Source: Panax quinquefolius
Taxonomy: Eukaryota > Streptophyta > Magnoliopsida > Apiales > Araliaceae
Assembly: GCA_020205615.1 (NCBI GenBank)
Contig: JAINUW010000096.1
Coordinates: 124,001-188,000 of the forward strand
Direction of reading: 5' to 3'
Length of the DNA stretch: 64,000 bases
The notes beneath the pieces were generated by a model, which searched no databases, was not told the DNA's origin, and saw only the letters and a list, made by a program, of their open reading frames with translations. Position 1 is the stretch's first letter. Every line of letters starts with the position of its first letter. Below are positions 21,114-31,827 of the stretch, one piece after another. A program made the translations under genes and the position numbers.

Positions 21114-21450
21114 TACTTCGGGCAAAGGGTTAGGATGTGTTCTCATGCAACATGGGAAAGTCATAGCCTATGCCTCACGACAACTCAAAGAATATGAGAG
21201 GAATTATCCTACTCATGATCTAGAGTTAGCATTTGTTATCTTCGACTAAAGATTTGGAGGCATTACTTGTATGGGGAGAAAGTGGAGATCTTTACGGATC
21301 ATAAAAGCCTCAAATATTTCTTCACTCAAAAGGAACTCAACATGCGACAATGACGTTGGCTTGAACTATTGAAAGATTATGATCATACCATCCAATACCA
21401 TCCTGGAAAAGCGAACGTGGTAGCTGACGCATTGAGTAGAAGATCATATG
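21112..21450 (+). pseudogene. T1 RNase H domain, broken
   Basis: Three frames are needed. The frame from 21112 gives [20 protein letters not shown] and [10 protein letters not shown], then a stop at 21247. From 21249 another frame gives [20 protein letters not shown] and [14 protein letters not shown], a TGA at 21351-21353 in place of an Arg codon (CGA to TGA), then [20 protein letters not shown] and VVADALSRR. The acidic positions in SDTSG, LELA and TDHKS correspond to the catalytic Asp-Glu-Asp. The domain degrades template RNA during reverse transcription; here it is not translatable in one piece. Confidence 0.88.
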
Positions 21451-21745
21451 CGGGCACGAGTGCAATATTGTCAATGCAAAGGCCCATTTTGTATGACTTG
21501 CAAAGAATGGAGATAGAGATAAAGATTCCAGGGACCCATGTGATGATGGTGAATATACTGAGTAAGGCCGAGCTTTAATTGATAGAGTTAAAAGCTGCGC
21601 CAAAATCTGAGACTGGAGCCGATCGCGTATGAGAAAGAAAGTACAAGAAGGTGCTATCTTAGGAAGCAAGAATCGATGAAAAGGAATACTTCGAGTCAAC
21701 TCCAGACTTTGTGTTTCTAACGACCCTGATTTAAAGTATAAAATC
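21451..21745 (+). pseudogene. T1 RNase H-integrase spacer
   Basis: Frame-shifted sequence joins ALSRR to the integrase zinc finger. Recognisable pieces are [11 protein letters not shown] and LQRMEIEIK. Several stops and shifts occur; no independent gene is visible. Confidence 0.6.
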
Positions 21746-23044
21746 ATGATGGAGGCGCACAACACACCGTTTGCAATCTATCTTGGGAGTACCAAAATAT
21801 ATCGTGATCTTCATCATACATTTTGGTGGTGCAATATGAAGAGAGAGATAGCGCTGTTTATCTCAACGTGTCTAACTTGTCAACGAGTTAAGGCGGAGAA
21901 TCAAGTACCAAAAGGTCCATTGCAACCACTTGAAATTCCAAAATGGAAGTGGGAGCACATTACCATGGATTTCGTTACTGGTCTTCCCAAGGTTTCTCAA
22001 GGCATTGATGTAATTTGGGTCATTATTGATAGATTGACCAAGTTAGCTCATTTCTTACCAATACGAGAAACTTATACACTTGAACGTCTTGCTCGCATGT
22101 ACATAAACGAGATTGTAAGACTGCATGGTATGCCAGTATCCATAGTTTCTGATCGTGACCCAAGATTCACTTCACGATTTTGGGTTAGTTTGCAAAAAGC
22201 TATGGGCACAGATTTACGATTTAGTTCGGCATATCATCCTTAGACGGACGGACAATCAGAGAGGACTATTCAAACTCTTAAAGATTTATTAAGACTCTGT
22301 GTCCGTGATTTCAAGGGAAGTTGTGACAAGTTCTTACCGTTGGTGGAGTTTTCATACAACAACAGTTATCAAGAAAGTATTGGCATGGCTCCATTCGAGG
22401 CGTTGTATGGAAGAAAGTGTCGTTCTCCAGTATGTTGGGATGAGGTGAGAGAAGCAACGTTGTTGGGACCGGAGTTGGTACGTATGACTACGGAAAAGAT
22501 TCAAACGATCCGACAACGTATAAAAACCTCACAAGACCGACAAAAGAGTTATGTTGATCTTCATCGAAAGGACGTGGAATTCGATATTGGAGATCATGTG
22601 TTGTTACGTGTTGCTCCATGGAAAGGAGTTACGAGGTTTGGAAAGAGAGGAAAGCTCAATCCTCGATTCATTGGCCCATTTTTAATCCTCGATCGAGTAG
22701 GGACTGTAGCCTATAGACTCGCTTTACCGCCAATTATGTCTCGTGTTCATAACGTTTTTCATATATCCATGTTACGTAAATATGTGGAAGAACCGAACCA
22801 CATTATTGAGTTAGAACCAGACGAAATAGCGGAAAATTTAACGTATGAAGAGGTTCATGTTCAAATCTTGGATAAGAAGGAACATATTATACGCTTCAAG
22901 GTTATACCTCAAGTCAAAGTTTTGTGGAGAAATCACGATGTTGAGGAAATGACCTGGGAGTTAGAATCTGAAATGAAGTCAAGGTATCCTTACCTCTTCG
23001 ATATACCAGGTACGTACCCTAATTTCGAGGGTGAAATTTCTTAA
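21746..23044 (+). pseudogene. T1 integrase with chromodomain, one TAG stop
   Basis: A single frame runs through this stretch, broken only by TAG at 22241-22243. It shows the HHCC zinc finger (EAHNTPF..., [15 protein letters not shown]), the catalytic core with TMDFVTGLPK, IVSDRDPRF and SERTIQTLKDLL (Asp-Asp-Glu all present), MAPFEALYGRKCRSP, and the GPY/F-type module PRFIGPFLILDRVGTVAYRL. SRVHNVFHISMLRKYV and a C-terminal chromodomain (EEVHVQILDKKEHI..., VKVLWRNHDVEEMTWELE, RYPYLF) follow. The stop replaces the residue before TDGQSERT, usually Gln, consistent with CAG to TAG. Integrase inserts the cDNA; chromodomains of this clade are thought to bias insertion toward heterochromatin. Confidence 0.92.
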
Positions 23045-23055
23045 GAAGTGGAGGT
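23043..23055 (+). promoter_or_regulatory. Polypurine tract of T1
   Basis: AAGAAGTGGAGGT lies immediately before the LTR terminus TGTAAGACCCC. It would prime plus-strand DNA synthesis and fixes the 3' LTR start. The tract overlaps the last codons of the integrase frame. Confidence 0.8.
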
Positions 23056-23781
23056 TGTAAGACCCCAACTTTTTGAATAAAGATGAATTTTCTATAATTA
23101 TCATTTTTGAATATTATGATATAATGTTATAGTTGTGGGTAATAATTATAAATTTTGCAAAGTACGTAAGTTGTAATATAATATTCGATTGGTCGGGGAA
23201 TATTTGTTTTAAACAGGAAATATTCGTACGACGGCACAATCATTGGTGGACCCCATAACAGAATTATTGTCGGATTGAGAAAACGATAAAAATATTTTAT
23301 TGAAAATAACGGCGGAAGTTTTACCGTTGACACTGTTGAACTACTTGGTAGTAAAAGTACAGTAATACGTGTGGTTGCATAGTAGCACACGGTATTGATT
23401 ATTAATGTTTATGTGAGAAGTCACTCAATTTTGTTCAATTATTGCTACAATAGTTGCTGCATAGTATCTCACATTATTCGATTCAATTATTGTTGATTTA
23501 TAAGTTTTGTTTTATTAGTATTATTAACGTAATAAAACAGAAAAGCTTTTTATATAAAACAGAATACTTTATTAAAGTTATTCTATAAATAGAATATATT
23601 ATATTTTATTATGCATAGTGTTTGCATAGTGTCTGCATAGTGTTTGCATAGTAAAAATCTTTTAATATAAATAGAATATATTATATTTTATTTAAAAGAT
23701 TTTGCTTTAAATATGGACCGTCATATTAAAGTAAATCAATCTGGACCGATTCATGAGTTAGTTCTATGCATTCCATTTTTC

Positions 23782-23790
23782 TATAAATAG
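23782..23790 (+). promoter_or_regulatory. TATA box of the T1 3' LTR
   Basis: TATAAATAG is followed by AAGCTCATTCCTTCATT, a block conserved in position across the family LTRs. This is the likely core promoter defining the start of R. Confidence 0.65.
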
Positions 23791-23944
23791 AAGCTCATTC
23801 CTTCATTATTTTCTTACTTAATTCAATTGAACTCTAGAGAGAAATTATAGAGAGAAAGAAGAAGAGTTTTCGTTACTTCACTACTCTAATATCAAGTATT
23901 ATTTTACGGTAAGGGATATTATTCTTTTGTATTCAAGAAGAGAA

Positions 23945-24530
23945 CTTACATTATTCCATTTCTTTATTATTACATTGGAATAACTTTGATATCTGTGAAT
24001 ACCTATACTTGGTGACATTCTTCTATTATTACATCTTATTTATTACATTTGGAACATCCTGCATGCTTTTTACTGTAGGACCTTGTTCCATCTTTATTAT
24101 TTTGTCTTTATTATTCCGTTGGAACATCCACATGCGTGTGTTTTATCTAGGACTGGTTCCGTCTTTATTATTCTCGTCTTTATTATTACATTTGGAATAT
24201 CTTGTGCGTGTGTTTTGGGACTGGTTTCCGTTCTTTATTATTATTCGTATTTATTATTACATTAGAATATCCTCGTCGTGTGTTTTACAGGACTGGTTAA
24301 AATCTTTATTATTCGTATTTATTATTCATTGGAATAACTCGCCGCGCGGCAAGTACCGCATGCATGGTGATTTCTGTTGTTATTCCGTTCTTTATTATTC
24401 TGTTGGAACATCCTGTCGGTGTGATTTTCACCTGACCTGGTTCCGTTATTATTATTCTGTTGGAATAACCTGTATATGCGAAGTACCGCATGTATTGTGA
24501 TTTCTGTTGTTATTCCATTCCTTATTATTC
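23945..24530 (+). repeat. LTR minisatellite (R/U5) in T1
   Basis: Imperfect direct repeats of roughly 55-70 bp each contain a CTTTATTATTxxxTTGGAATAxC core and often GTGTTTTACAGGACTGGTT. It lies downstream of the TATA box, so it is expected in the transcript. Equivalent arrays occur in every sufficiently complete LTR here with different unit numbers. Many short chance frames run through it; none looks coding. Confidence 0.75.
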
Positions 24531-25511
24531 TCAGTTGGTTAAAATTTTGACTTCTATACTCCATGAAATTAGTGGAATATCCTTGATATTTCCGCTTCAT
24601 CCAGTATCTTTTCATGGAAATATTCTTCTGAGCATTCTTGAATTTTACTTTACAAAGAAGTATCATGTTGACAATTTGGACGTTATTAGTTCCTGAATAA
24701 CTTAATTCTTGAACTTGTTTTTATTGAAATCTTATATCATTGTCATCATCCTCATGTTTATATTCTTGAAAGTAATATGTGGCCTGTAGTGCATAGATGG
24801 ACTTGGTATGATTATGACCAGGGATTTTTCAGTATAATCATGACCGTAATGTTACAAATGACGTGGTAAAAGTCCTCATTGGCCCGTAGTGCATTGATGG
24901 ACAGTTGTTGGCATGATCATGACCATTGATGAATACACAAATATCCTTGGCCGTAGTGCATGGAATTTGTGGTCGTGACCCTAATGAATATCCTTGGTCG
25001 TAGTGCAGGGATGATGTAGAAACTTTTTAAATTATAAAATATAGTAGATTTTATTCTTTACTTGACTCTTTTAATAGATTTCTTGATCGGCTGCAGTTAA
25101 ACTTGATGTCTATTGTATTTTATCAGTTTAACATTGTTGAAGGCTAATGATAATTTATTTTGCATTATCTTAGTCATAATATTTCTTGCTGGGTTAGTTG
25201 AGCTCACCCTTTCTTTCACTATTCTCTTCGGGAAATGAGAACGTAGCTGGGACTAGTCGGGGAACGGAGTGATGGTCCGAGATGGTGTCTTAGTAGTCCT
25301 CACTATTCTGTAAAATAGTGTGATAATAAATGTAACGAGGACTCTATTTGAGAATGGATATTGTCTAGAAGACAATATTTATATTTAAACTCACAGCATA
25401 TGTTTTGTCGTATTTTACACGACTATTGTATTATTAGTTTGTATTTGAATTTTGTACCATGTATTTGGCGACTCAAGATGGGTGATGTATACCTATTTTG
25501 GGGGCATCACA

Positions 25512-26664
25512 CGATATACCAAAACTTCAATAATTCAAAATAAATAGCCCTTTTGTCAGAAAAATTTGAACCACGTGTCCTTTTTATAGAAAATTTCATT
25601 TTCTACAATTTTGCAGAAGAAAGTTTTTCTAAATTCCAAACAGAAATTGACCAAAATCCACAAACGGGCGATTTTACAGGCTATAATCAAATTTCGGTCA
25701 ATAATTGGGGTCTACCGACACACAAAATATGTGTTAATTATTTAATGCCACAAAAATACTCTTCCTCCTCATATACTCATATATCCCACATTCATTGTAA
25801 AAATATCACCATCAATATATTATTAAAATAATATATTTAATTGAATTATTTAATCGAAAAAAGATAAAATATTAATTTTCAACAATTGTCACATTAAAAT
25901 TTTCTCCATCTATATCCATATAAAATCAATTATTTTCCTCATCATATAAATCAATAATTAATTATTCACAAATAATATTATAGAATCACATTCACCGACA
26001 ACCGTGCGGTTCCGGGGAAAGAGGGCTTTCAATAAGGATCTCTCTCTACTTGGCGCCATGATTAGATGACCAAACCTCTCCTTAGATGAGAACTTTCTAG
26101 ACATTACCAATAATGTTATCTAATAATATTTTTAGGATAATATGAATTATTGCTCAGATAATAAAAAATCTTGTGCGGTGATAATTATTAAAACAACGAT
26201 AATATAAAATATCAACGCAGCAATTATTGAATCAATAAAATAAAATACTGAACAGTAATTACTGTAACAATTATTGAGTAGTGCCTTCTTACATAAGAAT
26301 CAATAATTAGTGTAATACCGTGTGCTACTGTGTTTTAACCACCGTGTATTCCAACAGTATTAACGGTAATCACTACGCCGTTATTTATAAACAACTTATA
26401 TTCGTCGTTTTCTTCCTCCAATCGTTTTCCGTTATGGGGCCCACACAAGGCTGCACCGTCGTACAAATATTCCCCGATAGTAAGAATATTCTACGACCAA
26501 ACGAATATTCCCCAATAACAATGAATATTTTATAACCACTTGCATGTTTGAAATAATTGCGTATTTTACCCATAACTCACCACATTAATCAAATCAACCC
26601 TTACTATATCAACATAATAAATAGAGAAAATTTAATTTTATTAATAATAATTTGGGGTCTTACA
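25512..26664 (-). mobile_element. Antisense LTR fragment W
   Basis: Read minus from 26664 it opens TGTAAGACCCCAAATTATT and passes the common LTR opening and the CTAGAAAGTT/GGGAAAGAGGG module near 26000-26100. It then enters a U3 stretch not seen in the other copies (25512-25980; words such as GACCGAAATTTGATTATAGC on the minus strand). It is cut at 25512 by T1. Its U5 and any partner are missing, probably removed when the 5' half of T1 was lost. Confidence 0.6.
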
Positions 26665-26819
26665 ATTAGAGCCAGAAAAATTGGAGATTTTCTTCACTTC
26701 TTTTTTCTTCTTTTGTTGCATTGAGGTATGTTAAGGATTTTTGAATGCAATTAGTGATTTTGAAGCGGAGATCCGAAGCTCGAGCCAAGATCAAGGGCAA
26801 GAAAATTGGATGCAATTGG
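26665..26819. other. Short host-like stretch between W and B
   Basis: About 155 bp with no repeat match inside the window. Its right edge ATTGG (26815-26819) is the left target duplication of B and continues, after B is removed, at 46676. No gene is visible. Confidence 0.6.
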
Positions 26820-27514
26820 TGTAAGACCCCAGCTTTTATAAATAAAGATGAATTTTCTATAAATATTATTTTTGAATATTATGGAATAAATTTGATATAA
26901 TGTTATAGTTGTGGGTAATATTTATAAATTTTGCAAAGTAAGCAAGTTCTTTATAAAATATTCGTTTGGTCTGGGAATATTCTTTTGTCGGGGAATATTA
27001 AGTGCGACTTACTCAATCATTGGTGGACCCCTAGCGGAAGTATTGTCGTAGTAGAAAAGCGACAAAATTATTTTTCTATATAAAAAATAACGGCAGAGGT
27101 GTTACCGCAAATCAAAGCTGTTGAACTACCCGGTAGTAAAAAATACGATAATATGCGTAGTTGTATAGTAGCACACGATATTGATTATTGATGCTTTACG
27201 TGAGAAGTCACTCACTATGCTCAATTATTGCTACGATAATTATCGCATTATATCTCTTATATTATTGATTCAATTATTGTCACGATATCATCTGTATAAT
27301 ATGTTATAGTATTAAATTATTAATTGAGGCGACAAGTTATAAATTATTAATAATTGTTGAAAGATTAAATATGTGTTGATTAAAAATAAAATGATTTGTG
27401 GTAATATTTATTCAATCCTTGATGTATATAAAAAGTCATTATGAGGCGTTTGTGGTAAGTTTCATTATTTTATGGGGGGGCATATGTCATCATCTAAGAG
27501 TCCTTCGTCAATAG

Positions 27515-27720
27515 TAATTACCTTTGTGAATAGTAATTACCTTTGTGAATAGTAATTACCTTCATCGATAGTAATTACCTTTGTGAATAGTAATTACCTT
27601 TGTGAATAGTAATTACCTTCGTCGATAGTATTTACCTTAAATCGATAGTAATTACCTTCTTGATAGTAATTACCTTAAATCGATAGTAATTACCTTCATC
27701 AATAGTAATTACCCCTTCAC
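27515..27720 (+). repeat. 19 bp tandem array in B 5' LTR U3
   Basis: About ten units of TAGTAATTACCTTTGTGAA and variants (TTCGTCGA, TTAAATCGA at the variable end) lie upstream of the TATA box. The same array occurs in B's 3' LTR (about 35445-35690) and in both F1 LTRs (about 49355-49590 and 56815-57045). Confidence 0.85.
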
Positions 27721-27875
27721 AAATAGTAGTTGTCCCTTGATATTACCAAGAGTTAAGCTGCATCTTGATTGTTCCAAGGGTTAATTACCCTTCGCAAAAA
27801 TAGTAGTTGTTTCTTTGATATTACCAAGAGTCATTTTGACCCTTCGTTAAGACCAAGAGCCACCCTCGGTTTTTC

Positions 27876-27884
27876 TATAAATAG
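27876..27884 (+). promoter_or_regulatory. TATA box of the B 5' LTR
   Basis: TATAAATAG precedes AAAGCTCATTCCTTCATT, the conserved core promoter and leader block of the family. Confidence 0.65.
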
Positions 27885-29613
27885 AAAGCTCATTCCTTCA
27901 TTATTTCTTAAGAATTCAACTTGAAAACTCAGAGAGAAACTATATAGAGAAAGAAGAAAAGTATTTTACTACTTCACTTTTCCAATATTGATTCTTCTAA
28001 GGTAGGAAATATTATTTGTTGTACTCGTAAGGGGTGTTATTTTTTTATTCATGAAGAGAACTTACATTATTCCATTCTTTATTATTACATTGGAATAACT
28101 TTGTAAAAGTGGCATACCCTATACATGACTTTGATATATACGGAATACCTATACTTGGTGAAATCCTTATATTATTCTATTCTTATTTATTACATTGGAA
28201 TAACCTGTATCATGGAATCCCCTATACTTGGTAACATTCTTCTATTATTTTATTATTCCGTTGGAACATCACATCATGCTTTTACGTGGGACTTAGTTCC
28301 TTCTTTATTATTCTCGTCTTTATTATTCTATTGGAATATCACATGCGTGTGTTTTACACAGGACACAGTTACATCTTTATTATTACATCTTTATTATTCT
28401 ATTGGAATATCACATGCGTGTGTTTTACAGGACTGGTTAAAATCTTTATTATTACTGTCTTTATTATTCTATTGGAATATCACATCATGTATTTTACAGG
28501 ACTGGTTCCGTCTTTATTAATACGTATTTATTATTACATTGGAATAACTGCATACATCACAAAATTACCGCATGCATGGTGATTTCTTTTGTTATTTCAT
28601 TATTTATTATACTCGGTTGGTTAAAATTTTGACTTCTATACTCCATGAATTTAGTGGAATATCCTTGATATTTGCGCTTCATCCAAATATTTTTCATGAA
28701 AATATTTTTACGAGCATTCTTGAATTTTACTCTACAAAGCAGTATCATGTTGACAATTTGGACGTTATTAGTTCCTGAATAAATTAATTCGTGAACTTGT
28801 TTTATTGAATTATTATGTCATTGTCATCATCCTCATGTTATATTACGTTATCTTTGGCTTACGTGCATAGATGAACTTAGTATGATTATGACCAGGGATC
28901 ATTCGGTATAATCATGGCTTGTTATAAATGATGTGATAAAAGTCCTCAGTGGCCTGTAATGCGGTGATGGATAGTTTTTGGTATGATTATGACCGGGGTG
29001 ATTCGGTATAGTCATGACCATTGATAATTTGATGAAAATCCTTGGCCAGGTGGTGCGAGGGATGATTAGATATTGTGGTTTATTCATTAAAGCGAGTCTT
29101 AGTGATAAAAATTGATGAAAACCTTTTAAAACCTAAAAGATAGTAGACTTTATTTTCTACTTGACTCTTTTAATGGATTCAGATATTCATTGCAGATTAA
29201 ACCGGTTGTCTATTATATTTTATCGGTTTAACATTGTTGAAGACTATTGATAATTTATTTCGCATTATCTTAGTTATAATATTTCTTCTTGGCTAGTTGA
29301 GCTCACCCTTTCTTTCACCGTTTCTCTTGTGAAATGAGAATATATTTGGATTTAGTCTGGGAAACGAGTGATGGTCCTTAAGATAGCATTAGTAGTCCTC
29401 ACTATTCATTAAATAGTATGACAATAAATGTAATGAGGACTCTTGAGTATGGATATTGTCTAAAATGACAATATTCCTATTTAGAACTCTCGGTTTATGT
29501 ATTGTCGTGTTATGTTACGACGGATGTATAATTAAGTTTGTATTTGTATTTTGTACCATGTATGTGGCGACTCGAGAATGGGTGATGAATACCTAATTTT
29601 GGGGGCGCCGCGG

Positions 29614-29625
29614 TTGGTATCGAGC
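29614..29625 (+). promoter_or_regulatory. Primer binding site of B
   Basis: TTGGTATCGAGC follows the LTR by one base. It matches the initiator-Met-tRNA site of A except that CAAAGC reads CGAGC; F1 has the same change. Confidence 0.8.
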
Positions 29626-29962
29626 TTAGGATATGATCCTGGCTAAGATCTTGAGATAAGAACTAGGAGGGATGACGGGGAATTCCTTCGCTAGTATGAC
29701 CTACCTAAGTTTATTTGTTATTTAATTGGTCGGTCGAGTATAGGGATAATATTTGATATATTAATTAACCCTTGTGTTGTGGCGGTGTTTGGAAATGGCA
29801 AATTTGAAAATATTCACAATGGAGTGAATGTGACCAGTTGTGACACCTTTAATCACTAATCGAGTTAATGCAATTGTCAGACGACGAAGAACAAATTAGA
29901 GATATCCACGTAGTGAATGAAGAACTAATTGTTGCATTTTGAGCTAGTTGAGGTAGCGGTGA

Positions 29963-30193
29963 GAGAGTGAGGAAGAAGAGGAACTTGAGGAGAATTGGTT
30001 AGAAGAAGTTTATGATCAAAACTTAGAATTACAAAATCGTGTTCGTGAGCTAGAAGAACAGGTTGAAGAACAACAAACGGTCGTGGAACAAAGGGATACA
30101 ACAATTCAAAATTGGGTTACCCGATATGTGATGCTCGAACAAAATCACGCTTTGGCAGGGTGTAAGATATTAAAGTTGGAATCGAGAATTTAA
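29963..30193 (+). CDS. Coiled-coil ORF in place of gag in B (partial, unknown)
   Basis: A 77-codon frame without an ATG lies where gag should be. It reads ESEEEELEENWLEEVYDQ, then LELQNRVRELEEQVEEQQ, TVVEQRDTTIQNWVTRY and ends SRI-stop. Leu/Val spacing and Glu/Gln richness predict a coiled coil of about 45 residues. It shares nothing visible with the gag start in A and D or the capsid core in C. Sequence on both sides (29820-29960 and 30196-30440) looks like decayed coding DNA in other frames. It could be a captured fragment, a divergent gag-like N-terminus, or an accessory ORF of the non-autonomous lineage. Function unknown. Confidence 0.5.
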   Translation, partial: ESEEEEELEENWLEEVYDQNLELQNRVRELEEQVEEQQTVVEQRDTTIQNWVTRYVMLEQNHALAGCKILKLESRI

Positions 30194-30539
30194 AAATCAA
30201 AGATCAATTTGAAAGAAGAAACAACTCGAACGAAGGAGAATAGAGCGATGCATGGGTAAAAAAGGCTGACAACGCGTTGATAGTGTAGAAAAGACGTCCG
30301 ATCCAATAAAGCCAAAATAGATGAAATGGACTTTGCTTTTGGACAAAGAATTGGGAGAACCCAACATCGAATTCGAAATTACCACTGCATAGCGGTCAAC
30401 CCGAATTCGATATGGATGGGAGAATAATGATTCAAATCATGGATCGGGGAATGTGAAGAAGCACTTAAGGGTGGAATGTACCTATAGTAAAGTCAAACTT
30501 CGGTAATTTAAGCGAGAGGCGTTTGTCGAGAAACCCGAA

Positions 30540-30895
30540 GCGAATTTATTACGGGTAAATTAATTATAAATTATCACGAAGTCTATAATTTATTCAATAC
30601 AAGTTCTACCCACTCTTTTATTCTACCTAGTTGTGTTCAATGTTTAAATTTGACTCCGAAAAAATTAGACTTTGATTTATCTATTGAAACTTCGTTGGGA
30701 GAAACCTTCGTTACCTCCACTGTTTATTAATCTTGTTGTTTCAAATAAACACTTTCACATTACCTGTCGATCTTATCTCTTTGAAAATACTTGCCTTTGA
30801 GGTAATTTTTGAAAACGATTGATTAACTACTCATTATTCTTTTTGTAAGGTTGTTAGCTTTCATATTCCTAACCAACACATTATACTTAATTCAA
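30540..30895 (+). pseudogene. Aspartic protease remnant of B
   Basis: The translation aligns with the T1 protease: LIINYHEVYNLFNTSSTHSF, CVQCLNLTPKKLDFDLSIET, LGETFVTSTVY, then LISLKILAFEVIFEND. The active site reads N-T-S-S instead of D-T-G-S, an in-frame TAA interrupts the VYKSC block, and the GIDWLTTHHA block is damaged. It is clearly inactive. It is followed by the same ~200 bp insertion found in A and C. Confidence 0.75.
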
Positions 30896-30899
30896 AGTA

Positions 30900-31826
30900 A
30901 CCAAACCCTAAAGTTAATCTTTGTTATATCAAGCCATAAGTAAAGAGCCCCGATCCTTTCGTTGTTGACTTCCTTGTGTGGAATGCACCAAGCCGGACTT
31001 TTCAGTGGCGGACGTCGTGAATAGCGATGACAAGTTGATAGGTATCATTGTGAGGTCTTATTCAGGTTAAAGGATAGAAGTCACAGTTGGTATCAATGTA
31101 ACGTACTATCCAAGTCTTGGATAAGAGTCACGATTTTGAATGATATTTCTATCATTAATAAATTTCTTGACGTATTCTTGAAGATTTCTAGCCTACCCTA
31201 GAGCGTGAAATCGAATTTTGTATTGAATTGAAAGATAAAAACCCATTTCTTAAACCCTCAAATATTTCTTCAACTAAAAGGATGCATTTACGAGGATTAT
31301 GATGAAAGTCATAATAAAAGCATTGGACTAATGAAAATCATGGGTATATGAAGTATTAGTAAGTGTTATGATGAGTTATGTTGGTTATTATGTGAAAACA
31401 TGAGAGTTTCTTAGAAATCACAAAGGGTTGAAAAATCGATTTTGGTAAAAAGCGTAACATGAAATTCAATTGACCATATCTCTATTATATTTTGAATATT
31501 TGAGTGTGGTCAAGTCCTAGAGTTAGATCTATGAGTTTTGTAGCTTATCCAAGTGGAATCACTTTGGAAAAGGTCTTTGTAGATTTTCGTTATGGTGAAT
31601 TTAGCAAAAGAGTCTAAAGCTGCAAATTACAAAAACGCTAACGCCCAGAGAAACTTTAAAGGGCTGTTTACCACTAAATTTATGTGAAAAATTCTGGCCT
31701 TTTGGGACATGAAAATATATGTTATAAAGTACCTCCTGTCCAAAAATGAGCTCATTCGACTTAAAATGAACAAGTTATGACTATTTCAATATTTAGGTTT
31801 TTTTTGACAAAAAATGCTATAACTGG
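30900..31826 (+). other. RT-deleted junction and foreign segment in B
   Basis: From about 30930 there is a short direct repeat (GGTATCATTGTGAGGT / GGTATCAATGTAACGT), then linker remnants (NDISIINKF-like, PEREIEF-like). At 31241-31255 ACCCATTTCT is joined directly to AAACCCTCAAATATTTCTTC, which lies in RNase H of T1. RT and most of RNase H are gone. The segment shared with A and C then runs to 31826, where B stops. No coding function is evident. Confidence 0.75.
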
Positions 31827-31827
31827 T

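Larger units (their letters stand above)
19588..25511 (+). mobile_element. Tekay-type chromovirus T1, 5' truncated
   Basis: The element holds protease, RT, RNase H, integrase and chromodomain in order, then a polypurine tract and a complete 3' LTR (23056-25511). The 5' LTR, primer site and gag are missing; sequence before 19588 is copia-like. The terminal chromodomain (VKVLWRNHDVEEMTWELE) and the long LTR place it in the Tekay/Del clade of chromoviruses. It is the best preserved pol in the window, with a handful of frameshifts and stops. The 3' LTR ends inside antisense LTR W; the 5 bp after it are CGATA. Confidence 0.9.
23056..25511 (+). repeat. 3' LTR of T1
   Basis: The 2456 bp LTR starts TGTAAGACCCCAAC and ends GGGGGCATCACA. 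It has the AT-rich U3 type with TTTTATATAAAA, GCATAGTGTTTGCATAGT and a GGACCGTC word, then a TATA box (23782-23790) and an AGAGAAAGAAGAAG leader. The transcribed minisatellite (about 23945-24530, units of CTTTATTATT...TTGGAATATC...GTGTTTTACAGGACTGGTT) and three to four GTAGTGCAT repeats (about 24780-25015) follow. It is the cleanest LTR for aligning the others. Confidence 0.88.
26820..29612 (+). repeat. 5' LTR of B
   Basis: This 2793 bp LTR has the second U3 type: GGCGACAAGTTATAAATT, then TTATGGGGGGGCATATGTCA and a 19 bp tandem array of TAGTAATTACCTTTGTGAA (about 27515-27720). It then has TATAAATAG (27876-27884), the leader, the minisatellite (about 28065-28610), the GTAGTGCAT-type repeats (about 28850-29060) and the end GGGGGCGCCGCG. 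The terminal GTCACA has become GCCGCG. Confidence 0.85.

Noticed and set aside
19588..23044. Possible endogenous pararetrovirus or other plant virus pol
   Set aside because: The order protease-RT-RNase H-integrase-chromodomain, LTRs, primer site and polypurine tract are those of a Ty3/gypsy chromovirus. No movement protein or virus-specific domain is present.
27515..27720. Regular direct repeats resembling a CRISPR array
   Set aside because: Units are head-to-tail 19-mers without spacers, inside a plant LTR, and no cas-like gene exists in the window.
30930..31135. Second primer site GTCACAGTTGGTATCAATG inside B as a nested element start
   Set aside because: The match to an LTR end plus primer site is short, and the same text occurs at the same internal place in A and C as half of a ~50 bp direct repeat, with no LTR sequence before it.
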